Below are positions 1-7,899 of a stretch of DNA of 64,000 nucleotides, piece after piece. This stretch comes from Martinezella rhizogenes (GTDB lineage: Bacteria > Pseudomonadota > Alphaproteobacteria > Rhizobiales > Rhizobiaceae), in assembly GCF_000799715.1 (NCBI RefSeq), contig NZ_JUHG01000018.1, positions 124,001-188,000 of the forward strand. The letters are read 5' to 3'. A program made the translations under genes and the position numbers. Each line of letters starts with the position of its first letter. Position 1 is the stretch's first letter. The notes below the pieces were generated by a model. That model was not told the origin of the DNA and did not search any database. It worked only from the letters and a program-made list of their open reading frames with translations.

Positions 1-824
1 ACGATCTCGGCGAAGCGGCGGTAGAGCGAGGGATATTCGGCCTCCGGCGCGGTGAATGTCAGTTCGCCGTTGACGGAAAGCTTCGAGCCGCCTTCGGAGA
101 GCACCATCTGGCCCGCTTCGGTTTCGGCGACGATGTCCCAGCTCTGCTTACCGGTCTGGCGCCAGTCGAATTCGGCATGAACCGGAAGTCCCCGGCCGCT
201 CTTGAACTGCAAATCGGCGGCAATCGGCGAATCGCGGTTTTCGGGAAATTCCAGCACGGCGCCGGTCAGGAAGAGTGGCGGCAGGATGTGGGTGACGATC
301 GACAGTGCGTTGATGCCCGGATCGAAGACACCGAGACCGCCGGCCTGCCAGATCCATTCCTGGTTCGGATGCCAGTGGCGTACATCTTCCTTCCAGATCA
401 CATGCGCGCTCTTGATCGTCGTCGCGTCGAGGAAGGTCTTGGCCGCTTCGACGGCGGGTGCGTAGCGCGAATGCCAGCTTGCAAACAGCGAAACGCCCTT
501 TGCCTTTGCGAGCGCCTCAAGATCGGCGACCTCGCTCAGCGTCGCGCCCGGCGGCTTTTCCAGGAAAACATGCTTGCCGGCCTGGAGTGCCTTGTAGGCG
601 GCCTCGTAGCGATATTGCGGCGGCATGCAGAGCGAAACAGCATCGATCTCGGGAACCGCGTCCAGCATGGCCTCGATGGTGGTGAAGGATTGGATGCCTT
701 CGACCGTGCCATGGCGACTTGCCGTGGCAACCAGTTTGAAATCCGCATTGTTGGCGATGGACGGAAGATGCTGGTCGCGGACAATCTTGCCGACGCCGAC
801 GATAGCGAGGTTGATGGGGGACAT
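1..824 (-). CDS. Gfo/Idh/MocA-family sugar dehydrogenase, probably D-galactose 1-dehydrogenase (3' end outside window)
   Basis: The first 274 codons are present; the gene runs off the left edge. The N-terminus begins MSPINLAIVGVGKI, a Rossmann NAD(P)-binding start. The family EKP motif is present (HVFLEKPPG), followed by the substrate-domain stretch WHPNQEWIWQAGGLGVFDPG. Enzymes of this family oxidise sugars or inositols in the cytoplasm with NAD(P). From memory the sequence is closest to rhizobial and pseudomonad D-galactose 1-dehydrogenases, so that substrate is an inference. The ATG at 824 is the natural start because the nucleotide-binding strand begins right after it. The gene diverges from the TRAP transporter operon, which fits control from the shared 231-bp gap but does not prove a shared substrate. 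Confidence 0.82.
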   Translation of the reverse strand, partial: MSPINLAIVGVGKIVRDQHLPSIANNADFKLVATASRHGTVEGIQSFTTIEAMLDAVPEIDAVSLCMPPQYRYEAAYKALQAGKHVFLEKPPGATLSEVADLEALAKAKGVSLFASWHSRYAPAVEAAKTFLDATTIKSAHVIWKEDVRHWHPNQEWIWQAGGLGVFDPGINALSIVTHILPPLFLTGAVLEFPENRDSPIAADLQFKSGRGLPVHAEFDWRQTGKQSWDIVAETEAGQMVLSEGGSKLSVNGELTFTAPEAEYPSLYRRFAEI

Positions 825-838
825 GGGTGTCTCTCGAT

Positions 839-859
839 TAGTATGATTATTGGTATGGT
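839..859. promoter_or_regulatory. Direct repeat, possible regulator site in the divergent dehydrogenase/dctQ gap
   Basis: TAGTATGAT (839-847) and TGGTATGGT (851-859) are two copies of TNGTATGNT with a 12-bp period, 15 bp upstream of the dehydrogenase start and about 200 bp upstream of dctQ. Similar GGTATG-type boxes occur in operators of GntR-family sugar-acid regulators, but no regulator gene is in view. The rest of the 825-1055 gap shows nothing else I can support. Confidence 0.22.
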
Positions 860-1055
860 CTTTTATCAGAACGTCGGAGGTGGGCAAGGGCGGGAAAGCG
901 CAAATGCGACGCTGCTTCGACACAGGGCCACGCTCACCCTGCCATCATCACACTTGGAAAACCAGCTTAGGCTCTTGATTGACAGCGTGAAATCGGCACT
1001 CTGCCTGTGCGCGGCGAAAGGATCCTGGGAAGAAACTGCCGCGGGGGGAAAAATC

Positions 1056-1631
1056 ATGAAAGCATTGCTCGGCTTCAGCCGGCTCATAGATCATGTCACG
1101 GAGGTCATCGGCAAATCGGTCTCCTGGCTCATCCTGGTCGCCGTTTTGGTCAGCGCCGGAAACGCCGTCGTCCGCAAGATGTTCAACATCTCGTCGAATG
1201 CCTGGCTGGAAGCGCAGTGGTATCTGTTCGGCGCCGCCTTCATGCTTGCCGCCGCCTATACACTTAGGCAGAACGAGCATATCCGCATCGATATCGTCTA
1301 CGGTTCCCTGTCGCGACGCGTGCAGCACTGGATCGACCTTCTCGGCCATTGCCTGTTTCTCATGCCCTTCGTGCTTTTGATGATCTATGACCTCGTGCCC
1401 TATGTCCGGATGTCCGTCATGTCCGGCGAGGTTTCCTCCAGCGCCGGCGGCCTGGTCATCTGGCCGGGCAAGGCATTGCTGCTGGCGGGCTTCTTTCTGC
1501 TGGCGCTGCAGGGTGTCTCCGAGATCATCAAGAAGATCGCCATCATGCGCGGCGATATGGAGGACCCGACACCCTATGTGCCGACCCATGCGCCCCTCGA
1601 TATCGAGACGCATGCAGGGGAGGTGCGTTGA
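1056..1631 (+). CDS. TRAP transporter small permease subunit DctQ
   Basis: A 191-residue protein with four predicted membrane helices (about 22-40, 50-68, 92-115 and 133-155), the usual size and topology of DctQ. The family pattern after helix 2, with QNEHIRIDIVYG, is visible. The start is the ATG at 1056, preceded by a strong GGGGGGAAA ribosome site; the open frame continues far upstream but that extension is not protein-like. The stop overlaps the next start (TGATG), so it is translationally coupled to dctM. With the large permease it forms the inner-membrane complex that imports a carboxylate using an ion gradient. Confidence 0.9.
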   Translation: MKALLGFSRLIDHVTEVIGKSVSWLILVAVLVSAGNAVVRKMFNISSNAWLEAQWYLFGAAFMLAAAYTLRQNEHIRIDIVYGSLSRRVQHWIDLLGHCLFLMPFVLLMIYDLVPYVRMSVMSGEVSSSAGGLVIWPGKALLLAGFFLLALQGVSEIIKKIAIMRGDMEDPTPYVPTHAPLDIETHAGEVR

Positions 1632-3397
1632 TGATCGAATTCATTGCCGTGAACATGGCTCCGATCATGTTCGCCTCGCTGGTCATCTTCCTGCTGATCG
1701 GCTATCCCGTCGCCTTCGCGCTTGCCGCCAACGGCCTGCTGTTCTTCTGGATCGGCGTCGAGCTGGCGCCTTATTCCGGCGGCTCGATCAACCTGTCCTG
1801 GCCGTTGCTCAACGCGCTGCCGGATCGGTTCTGGGGCGTGATGTCGAACGACACGCTGCTGGCGATCCCGTTCTTCACCTTCATGGGCATCGTGCTGGAG
1901 CGCTCCGGCATGGCCGAGGACCTGCTCGACACGGTCGGCCAGCTCTTCGGGCCGATCCGCGGCGGCCTTGCCTATGCGGTCATCTTCGTCGGCGCGCTTT
2001 TGGCCGCCACCACCGGCGTCGTTGCCGCCTCGGTCATCGCCATGGGTCTGATCTCGCTGCCGATCATGCTGCGTTATGGCTATGACCGGCGGGTGGCGTC
2101 CGGCGTCATTGCCGCGTCCGGCACGCTGGCGCAGATCATTCCGCCGTCGCTGGTGCTGATCGTGCTGGCCGATCAGCTCGGCCGCTCGGTCGGCGACATG
2201 TATGCCGGTGCGCTGATCCCGGGCCTGGTGCTGACCGGCCTCTACATGGGCTACGTGCTGATCATGTCGATTGTCCGGCCCAATTCCATGCCGGCGCTGC
2301 CGAAGGAGGCGCGCTCGCTCGGCTCCGGCGTCACCTCGCTCTTCGTCGCGTTGCTGGTCTGCGCCGGCGTTGCCTATGCCGCCCATGTCTACCTGACACC
2401 GATCTACGGCGAAAACGCCGACATTCTCGGTGCAACCGTTGGTGTCGCGTTCATCTATGCCATCGCCGTCATCGACAAGACGATGAAGTTCAACCTGATG
2501 TCGCGCTTGGCGCAGCAGGTGATCATCGTACTGATCCCGCCCCTGGCGCTGATCTTTCTCGTGCTCGGCACCATCTTCCTCGGCATCGCAACACCGACCG
2601 AAGGCGGTGCGATGGGGGCGGTGGGCGCGCTGATCATGGCGGCGGGCAAGGGCCGGTTGAACATGGACGTCATCCGCTCGGCGCTGGCGTCGACGACACG
2701 GCTTTCGTCCTTCGTGCTGTTCATCCTGATCGGTTCGCGGGTGTTCTCGCTGACCTTCTACGGCGTCAACGGCCATGTCTGGGTAGAGCATCTGCTGGTG
2801 TCGCTGCCGGGTGGCGAAGTCGGCTTCCTGATCGCCGTCAACCTGCTCGTCTTTGTGCTGGCCTTCTTCCTCGATTTCTTCGAGCTGGCCTTCATCATCG
2901 TGCCGCTGCTGGCGCCCGCCGCCGACAAGCTCGGCATCGACCTGATCTGGTTCGGCGTCCTGCTCGGCGTCAACATGCAGACGAGCTTCATGCATCCACC
3001 CTTCGGCTTCGCGCTGTTCTATCTGCGCTCGGTCGCGGCAAAGGTGCCCTATCTCGACAAGGTGACGGGCAAGAACACGGCGCCGGTGACAACGGGGCAG
3101 ATCTATTGGGGAGCGGTGCCCTTCGTCGGTATCCAGATCGTGATGGTGGCGTTGACAATCATGTTCCCGCAGATGGTCATGCATTACAAAGGCTCAGGCA
3201 CGGGCATCGATCCCAACACGATCAAGATCGACGTGCCGGGTTTCGGCACCCCCGGTCAGGACAACGGCGGCGGCCTCGGCCTGCCAGGCTTGCAGCTCCC
3301 AGGCAGCAGCTCGCTGGATGATAAGCCTGCCGGTCAGAATGGCGGGCAGGCCAATCCGCCCGCCAATGACCTCAGCCAGCCGCCATCGTTTAAATGA
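1631..3397 (+). CDS. TRAP transporter large permease subunit DctM
   Basis: This 588-residue protein is the channel-forming DctM subunit with many membrane helices. Visible family signatures are the TTGVVAASVIAMG stretch, SGTLAQIIPPSLVLIVLADQ and ATPTEGGAMGAVGA. Ordinary DctM proteins are about 430 residues. This one has extra hydrophobic sequence in the middle and a hydrophilic Gly/Pro/Ser-rich tail (about residues 525-588, containing GGGLGLPGLQLPG). The larger type goes with TakP-like binding proteins for alpha-keto acids, so the substrate may be a keto or hydroxy acid (inference). The ATG at 1631 overlaps the dctQ stop. A strong bidirectional terminator follows. Confidence 0.9.
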   Translation: MIEFIAVNMAPIMFASLVIFLLIGYPVAFALAANGLLFFWIGVELAPYSGGSINLSWPLLNALPDRFWGVMSNDTLLAIPFFTFMGIVLERSGMAEDLLDTVGQLFGPIRGGLAYAVIFVGALLAATTGVVAASVIAMGLISLPIMLRYGYDRRVASGVIAASGTLAQIIPPSLVLIVLADQLGRSVGDMYAGALIPGLVLTGLYMGYVLIMSIVRPNSMPALPKEARSLGSGVTSLFVALLVCAGVAYAAHVYLTPIYGENADILGATVGVAFIYAIAVIDKTMKFNLMSRLAQQVIIVLIPPLALIFLVLGTIFLGIATPTEGGAMGAVGALIMAAGKGRLNMDVIRSALASTTRLSSFVLFILIGSRVFSLTFYGVNGHVWVEHLLVSLPGGEVGFLIAVNLLVFVLAFFLDFFELAFIIVPLLAPAADKLGIDLIWFGVLLGVNMQTSFMHPPFGFALFYLRSVAAKVPYLDKVTGKNTAPVTTGQIYWGAVPFVGIQIVMVALTIMFPQMVMHYKGSGTGIDPNTIKIDVPGFGTPGQDNGGGLGLPGLQLPGSSSLDDKPAGQNGGQANPPANDLSQPPSFK

Positions 3398-3432
3398 GGG
3401 GAGCGCCGCCGCTCTTTATGCCTTCAAAAAGA

Positions 3433-3461
3433 AAAACCCCGGAGCAACACTCCGGGGTTTT
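3433..3461. terminator. Bidirectional intrinsic terminator between dctM and the TRAP binding protein gene
   Basis: Perfect 12-bp stem AAAACCCCGGAG / CTCCGGGGTTTT with a 5-nt loop, flanked by A and T runs, so it can end transcription of the two convergent genes on either strand. Confidence 0.9.
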
Positions 3462-3481
3462 CGTTTGACGGTGGGCGAAGA

Positions 3482-4588
3482 TCAGATCTTCCCGGCGCGC
3501 TGCTGCGTCATCATGTAGACGTCGTAGCTGTATTCCGCGACCTGGGCGTAGAGGTAATGCTGGCCGCGAAAGGCCTTGATCGATTCCCAGATCTTCTTGA
3601 AAGTCGGGTTCGAGGCTTCCATTTCGGCATAGACCTCGTTCGACTTCTCGAAGCAGGCATTGAGGATTTCCGTGCTGAACGGGCGCAGCTTGGCGCCTTC
3701 GGCGACGACGCGCTTGATGGCCGCCGGGTTCAGGTAGTCGTATTTTTGCAGCATGTTGGCATCGGTCGCCTGGGCGGCGGTGCGCAGCAGGGATTGATAG
3801 GCCTTCGGCAGGCCATCATAGGCCGTCTTGTTGAACATGACGTGGACCGTCGGGCCGCCTTCCCACCAGCCGGGATAGTAATAGTAGGGCGCGACCTTGT
3901 AGAAGCCGAGCTTTTCGTCGTCGTAGGGACCAACCCATTCGGCTGCGTCGATCGTACCCTTTTCCAGCGCCGGATAGATGTCGCCGCCGGCGATCTGCTG
4001 CGGCACGACGCCAAGGCGCTCCACCACCTTGCCGGCAAAGCCGCCGATACGCATCTTCAGGCCCTTGAGATCGGCGACCGTATTGATTTCCTTGCGGAAC
4101 CAGCCGCCCATCTGCACGCCGGTATTGCCGCCGGGAAAACCGATCAGCCCTTGCGTTGCCAGGAATTCGTTGAACAGGTCGATGCCGCCGCCGTGATACT
4201 GCCAGGCGTTCATGCCACGGGCATTAAGCGCGAAGGGAACGGCCGCTCCCAACGCCCAAACCGGATCCTTGCCCCAATAATAATAGGAGACGGTATGGCA
4301 GGCTTCGACCGTGCCTGCAGAGGCCGCGTCGGCGGCCTGTAGGCCGGGCACGATTTCGCCGGCCGCGAAGACCTGGATCGTGAAATTGCCGTCGGTCGCT
4401 TCAGAGACGTATTTCGACAGCACTTCCGCGCCGCCATAGATCGTGTCGAGCGACTTTGGGAATGATGACGTCAGGCGCCAGTTGATTTTCGGAATGCTCT
4501 GAGCAATGGCCGGAGCCGCAAGGGCCGCGGCGGCAACCGAGCCCGCACCGGCCACGCCGGCTTTCCTCAGAAATGAACGACGATCCAT
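3482..4588 (-). CDS. TRAP transporter substrate-binding protein (DctP/TakP type), Tat-exported
   Basis: A 368-residue periplasmic binding protein of the DctP family. The N-terminus MDRRSFLRKAG followed by an alanine-rich stretch ending in AIAQ (about residue 30) is a twin-arginine signal peptide. The mature part carries the DctP features FAAGEIVPGLQAADAASAG and the conserved arginine region around KMRIGGFAGKV. From memory it most resembles the TakP/SmoM group, which binds alpha-keto acids. It captures substrate for the DctQ/DctM permease encoded convergently just beyond the terminator. Binding protein and permeases are therefore separate transcripts, an unusual layout for a TRAP system. Confidence 0.88.
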   Translation of the reverse strand: MDRRSFLRKAGVAGAGSVAAAALAAPAIAQSIPKINWRLTSSFPKSLDTIYGGAEVLSKYVSEATDGNFTIQVFAAGEIVPGLQAADAASAGTVEACHTVSYYYWGKDPVWALGAAVPFALNARGMNAWQYHGGGIDLFNEFLATQGLIGFPGGNTGVQMGGWFRKEINTVADLKGLKMRIGGFAGKVVERLGVVPQQIAGGDIYPALEKGTIDAAEWVGPYDDEKLGFYKVAPYYYYPGWWEGGPTVHVMFNKTAYDGLPKAYQSLLRTAAQATDANMLQKYDYLNPAAIKRVVAEGAKLRPFSTEILNACFEKSNEVYAEMEASNPTFKKIWESIKAFRGQHYLYAQVAEYSYDVYMMTQQRAGKI

Positions 4589-4732
4589 CTATATTCTCCC
4601 CCCAGGATACGAGCGGGCGGGTTGGCCCGCTCTTCGTGATCACGATGCAACTAATCATGTCGCTCGATGCGTTTCAAGCGCACCTGAAGATCTGCAACCG
4701 TTGATTTCCGCGGGACCCCGAAAGGATCGAAA

Positions 4733-6793
4733 TCAGGCTTCGTCCGGTTTCATGATCGTCTCGCGGAGGAAACTGTATCCCAGGGCGATACGCGCCGCGA
4801 GATCGCTCGAAGCGCCATCGCCGCCATGGCCGCCCGAACCGAATTCGTGGAACAGCGGATGGTGGCCAAGCTCCTCCATCCGTGCCGCGAACCGCCGGGC
4901 ATGCGAGGGATGAACCCGGTCGTCATTGCTGGAGCTTTCGATATAGATCGGCGGATAGGTGAGGTCCGTAGCCGGCTTCAGATTGTGCAGCGGCGAATAG
5001 GAGAGCAGGTAATCCCGGTCCGCCGGGTCGTCGGGATTGCCGTATTCGTCGATCCAGGCTTGCCCGGCGGGGAAGGTGTGGAAGCGGGTCATGTCCAGCA
5101 CCGGCACCTGGCACCAGATCGCGCCGAAGTCCCTCGGATAGCGCGTCAGCATCGCGCCGGTCAAAAGGCCGCCATTGCTGCCGCCATTGGCCGCGATGCG
5201 CGATGGCTTGGTATAGCCGCGCGCGACCAGATCGCGGGCGACTGCTGCAAAGTCGGCAAACGCCCTGTGGCGGCCATGGCCCTTGGCGGAGCGATGCCAG
5301 TTCGGGCCAAGCTCACCGCCGCCGCGAATATAGGCCTGCACATAGGCGCCACCCTGTTCCAGCCAGCGGCCGATGACGCCCGAATAATTCGGACTGAGCG
5401 AGACGTCGAAGCCGCCGTAACCATACATCAGCACCGGCAGTTCGCCCTCTGTCCACGTCTTCGGCAAGACCAGCCGGTATGGCACCTTCGTGCCGTCTTC
5501 GGATGTGCCCTCGAGCAATTCGGAGGTCATGCCGTCGCTGTCGAAATAGGTGGGCGAGCCGGCGGCGCGAGCCAGTTCAAGCGGCTTCTTGCGATTGGAA
5601 AGCTCCAGGCGATAGCAGGATGGCGGCTGCAGGAAGCCTTCGCCGTAGACTTGCAGGGTGTCGTCGCCGAGATGCAGCTCGGCATAGAGCGGCTGCAGCG
5701 CAACCGTTTCGACATCCGCTGGCAGCGAGATCTCCTGGATCTCCGCATCCGGCTTGGTCAGGTCTAGGACGAAAAGACGGGGCTGCAGATTGTCGGAGAC
5801 GACAAAGACGCACCATTCGCGCATCAAAAGAAACTGCGATACGGATTGCCGCTCATCAGGCGAAAACAGGATGCGCGTCGCCTCGGCGCTGATATCGCCG
5901 GCCTGTCGCGGCAAGGGCTGCAGCGCCAGAGCGCCGGCGGGTATGCGCTCATCGGTCTTGGCGAGCCAGAGGCAATAGGAATAGTTGAACTGGACATCGA
6001 TTTCCTTCGGCAGATCGATCCGTCGCAGGGAAAAGTCCGGATCCTTGACGAAGACGCTGCAGCTGCCGATCTCATGACCTGTAATGAACAGGCGGATCGG
6101 CTTGGCCGCGCCCTTCTTGGTAATGCCGGAGAGCACCGGATCGATGACCACGCAGGACCCGTAGACGTCCGTATCGGCGGTGGCGTAGAGCAGCGGCGCG
6201 TTTGCCGGCGCTTGGCCGCGCTTCAGGCGGCGGCCGACGCGAGGCCAACCGGAGCGCGTTGCGGATAGGCGGTCGATCGAGCCGAAATAGGCGATCTCGT
6301 CGCGGCTGAGCCAGGTCGCATGGCAACGTGCCGGCGGCGTATCGAAGCCGCCCTCGACGACGCTCTTGGTCTCGCAATCGAACTCCAGCAGCCGCCCGAG
6401 ATCGGAGCCGCCATCGGAAAGACAGATCAGCACCCGCGTCGGTTCCCAGGGGCAGGTGATCGCGCCGCGCCAGATCCAGAGCTTGTCCTCCAACGCGCAG
6501 AAGGCGTCGAGATCGAAGATCGGCTCCCATGGAGCGCCGGGCACCGGGTCCAGGTCGGCCGGAAGTCGCCGCCACACGCCAAGGGGATGATCCGCGCTGC
6601 GGTGGAAATCAAACAGCCACTTGCCACGGCGAACCGGCTGGATCAGCCGGTCCTCGCGCTCGATCATCGCCTTGATCGCCGCGCTGTCGGCCTCAAATTC
6701 GGGCGTCAGGAGGGAACGTTCCGACTGTGCATTCCTCTCGGCGACGAATTGCAGGGTGAGGGGATCGTCGTCGTGCTCGAGATGGAGATGCAT
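4733..6793 (-). CDS. S9 (prolyl oligopeptidase) family serine peptidase
   Basis: 686 residues, close to the usual length of prolyl oligopeptidases. The N-terminal part (to about residue 400) fits the seven-bladed propeller that gates the active site. The C-terminal alpha/beta hydrolase carries GYGGFDVSLSPNYSG and the nucleophile motif GGSNGG (Ser539), with Asp624 in NDDRV and His656 in SGGHGG, matching the Ser-Asp-His order of the family. There is no signal peptide, so it is probably cytoplasmic, cleaving short peptides after proline or related residues. The exact specificity cannot be read from the sequence. It stands alone between unrelated genes. Confidence 0.88.
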   Translation of the reverse strand: MHLHLEHDDDPLTLQFVAERNAQSERSLLTPEFEADSAAIKAMIEREDRLIQPVRRGKWLFDFHRSADHPLGVWRRLPADLDPVPGAPWEPIFDLDAFCALEDKLWIWRGAITCPWEPTRVLICLSDGGSDLGRLLEFDCETKSVVEGGFDTPPARCHATWLSRDEIAYFGSIDRLSATRSGWPRVGRRLKRGQAPANAPLLYATADTDVYGSCVVIDPVLSGITKKGAAKPIRLFITGHEIGSCSVFVKDPDFSLRRIDLPKEIDVQFNYSYCLWLAKTDERIPAGALALQPLPRQAGDISAEATRILFSPDERQSVSQFLLMREWCVFVVSDNLQPRLFVLDLTKPDAEIQEISLPADVETVALQPLYAELHLGDDTLQVYGEGFLQPPSCYRLELSNRKKPLELARAAGSPTYFDSDGMTSELLEGTSEDGTKVPYRLVLPKTWTEGELPVLMYGYGGFDVSLSPNYSGVIGRWLEQGGAYVQAYIRGGGELGPNWHRSAKGHGRHRAFADFAAVARDLVARGYTKPSRIAANGGSNGGLLTGAMLTRYPRDFGAIWCQVPVLDMTRFHTFPAGQAWIDEYGNPDDPADRDYLLSYSPLHNLKPATDLTYPPIYIESSSNDDRVHPSHARRFAARMEELGHHPLFHEFGSGGHGGDGASSDLAARIALGYSFLRETIMKPDEA

Positions 6794-6914
6794 AAGATAC
6801 CTGATACGCTATTGATGATGTGAATCGCATATAAACAAATCAAAATGCACCCGGAGAAGCAACCGTGCTTCCCCAAGTGCATGCCGTCATACAGATTTCC
6901 GGTGTCCGTCCGCC

Positions 6915-7796
6915 TCAGCGCACCATCTTGATATCGGCCTGAGCGACCAGATCCGAAGTCGGCTTGGGGGCGGCTTTATACTTCAGCGTCACGACCTTGT
7001 AGCCCTCTTTTTCCATGCGGGTCAGAAGGGCCGGCAGCATGGTGGCTGTGCGCTGGTGGATGTCGTGCATCAGGACGATGCCACGGCCGCGCTTGCGCAG
7101 CTCGTTCATGGTACGCGATGCGACGGCGGCGGGCGACAGGGTGAAATAGTCCTTGCTGTCGACATCCACATCCATGATGACGAGATCACGCATGGTGACG
7201 GCCGTGCGCAGGCGCCTGGAATCGGCAAGGTAGGGGAAGCGGAAGAAGGGGACGTCCGTGCCGACGACCTTGGCGACGGCATTCTTGCCACGCATGATCT
7301 CGGCCATCGCCATGTCGAAGCTCATAGTGTCGAGATCCGGATGACGAAACGTGTGGCTTCCGATGGTTTCGCCAGCGGCAACGACCTTGAGCGCCGTCTC
7401 CGGATGCGCCTGCGCCATCTCGCCGACCATCATGAACGTCGCCTTGACGCCGAACTTGTCGAGTGTTGCGAGAATGCGCTCCGTCTTGCCGGGAGCAGGG
7501 CCGTCGTCGAAGCTCAGGATGACTTCCTTGTCGTCGAGCTTCAGGTCGTGCAGCGAGGAAACTTCCAGCGTCCGCCCCGCAAGCGTGTGAGAGCGACCTT
7601 TGTCGCTCGTCTCAACGTCGGCGCTCGCCCATTTGGTCGGTTCCATCTCAATGGGGTCGTTGGCCTTCAACGCCTTGTGCTGCTGCTCCTCGGCGGCAAA
7701 GCTCGTCTTCAACGACGCCTCGTTCCCTGGCTTCGTGGCGCAACCGCCAAGGGATAGGGACACGGCAAGGCCGGCCAATAGAAGACGGTAGGTCAT
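6915..7796 (-). CDS. Polysaccharide deacetylase (NodB fold) lipoprotein
   Basis: 293 residues. The N-terminus ends in a lipobox, SLSLGGC, so it is likely a lipid-anchored envelope protein. The NodB homology domain covers about residues 85-270: the metal and catalytic motif ILSFDDGPAPGKT, then FMMVGEMA, the zinc-binding SHTFRHPDL and a late LMHDIHQRT. Such enzymes remove acetyl groups from N-acetylated glycans. The substrate here, peptidoglycan or another surface glycan, is unknown. A perfect inverted repeat sits directly before the start codon and a CtrA-like box lies about 55 bp upstream. Confidence 0.88.
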   Translation of the reverse strand: MTYRLLLAGLAVSLSLGGCATKPGNEASLKTSFAAEEQQHKALKANDPIEMEPTKWASADVETSDKGRSHTLAGRTLEVSSLHDLKLDDKEVILSFDDGPAPGKTERILATLDKFGVKATFMMVGEMAQAHPETALKVVAAGETIGSHTFRHPDLDTMSFDMAMAEIMRGKNAVAKVVGTDVPFFRFPYLADSRRLRTAVTMRDLVIMDVDVDSKDYFTLSPAAVASRTMNELRKRGRGIVLMHDIHQRTATMLPALLTRMEKEGYKVVTLKYKAAPKPTSDLVAQADIKMVR

Positions 7797-7802
7797 CGGG
7801 AG

Positions 7803-7832
7803 CGCTCAATATATGTGTTTGAATATTGAGCG
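7803..7832 (-). promoter_or_regulatory. Perfect 10-bp inverted repeat immediately upstream of the deacetylase start
   Basis: CGCTCAATAT (7803-7812) and ATATTGAGCG (7823-7832) are exact reverse complements separated by 10 nt. The repeat ends only 7 nt before the ATG at 7796. As RNA it would form a hairpin over the ribosome-binding region; as DNA it could be an operator for a dimeric repressor. There is no T run, so it is not a terminator. Confidence 0.5.
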
Positions 7833-7848
7833 TATTTTCCTCGATTAT

Positions 7849-7865
7849 GGTTAATGATCGGTTAG
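7849..7865 (-). promoter_or_regulatory. Candidate CtrA-binding site upstream of the deacetylase gene
   Basis: Read on the minus strand the site is CTAA-N7-TTAACC, one base off the alphaproteobacterial CtrA consensus TTAA-N7-TTAA(C). It lies about 55 bp before the deacetylase start, a usual promoter position. Such short motifs occur by chance, so this is a hint only. Confidence 0.25.
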
Positions 7866-7899
7866 GATCAGTGCCCGAACAGCTCTAGAAACAACCGTT

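Noticed and set aside
177..1055. Upstream extension of the dctQ reading frame to a 484-residue protein
   Set aside because: It runs antisense through the dehydrogenase gene and the intergenic gap, lacks protein-like composition, and DctQ homology and the ribosome site begin at 1056.
1574..3184. 536-residue minus-strand open frame under dctM
   Set aside because: Composition is extreme (His/Arg/Asp/Gln rich), as expected for the antisense of a high-GC membrane protein gene.
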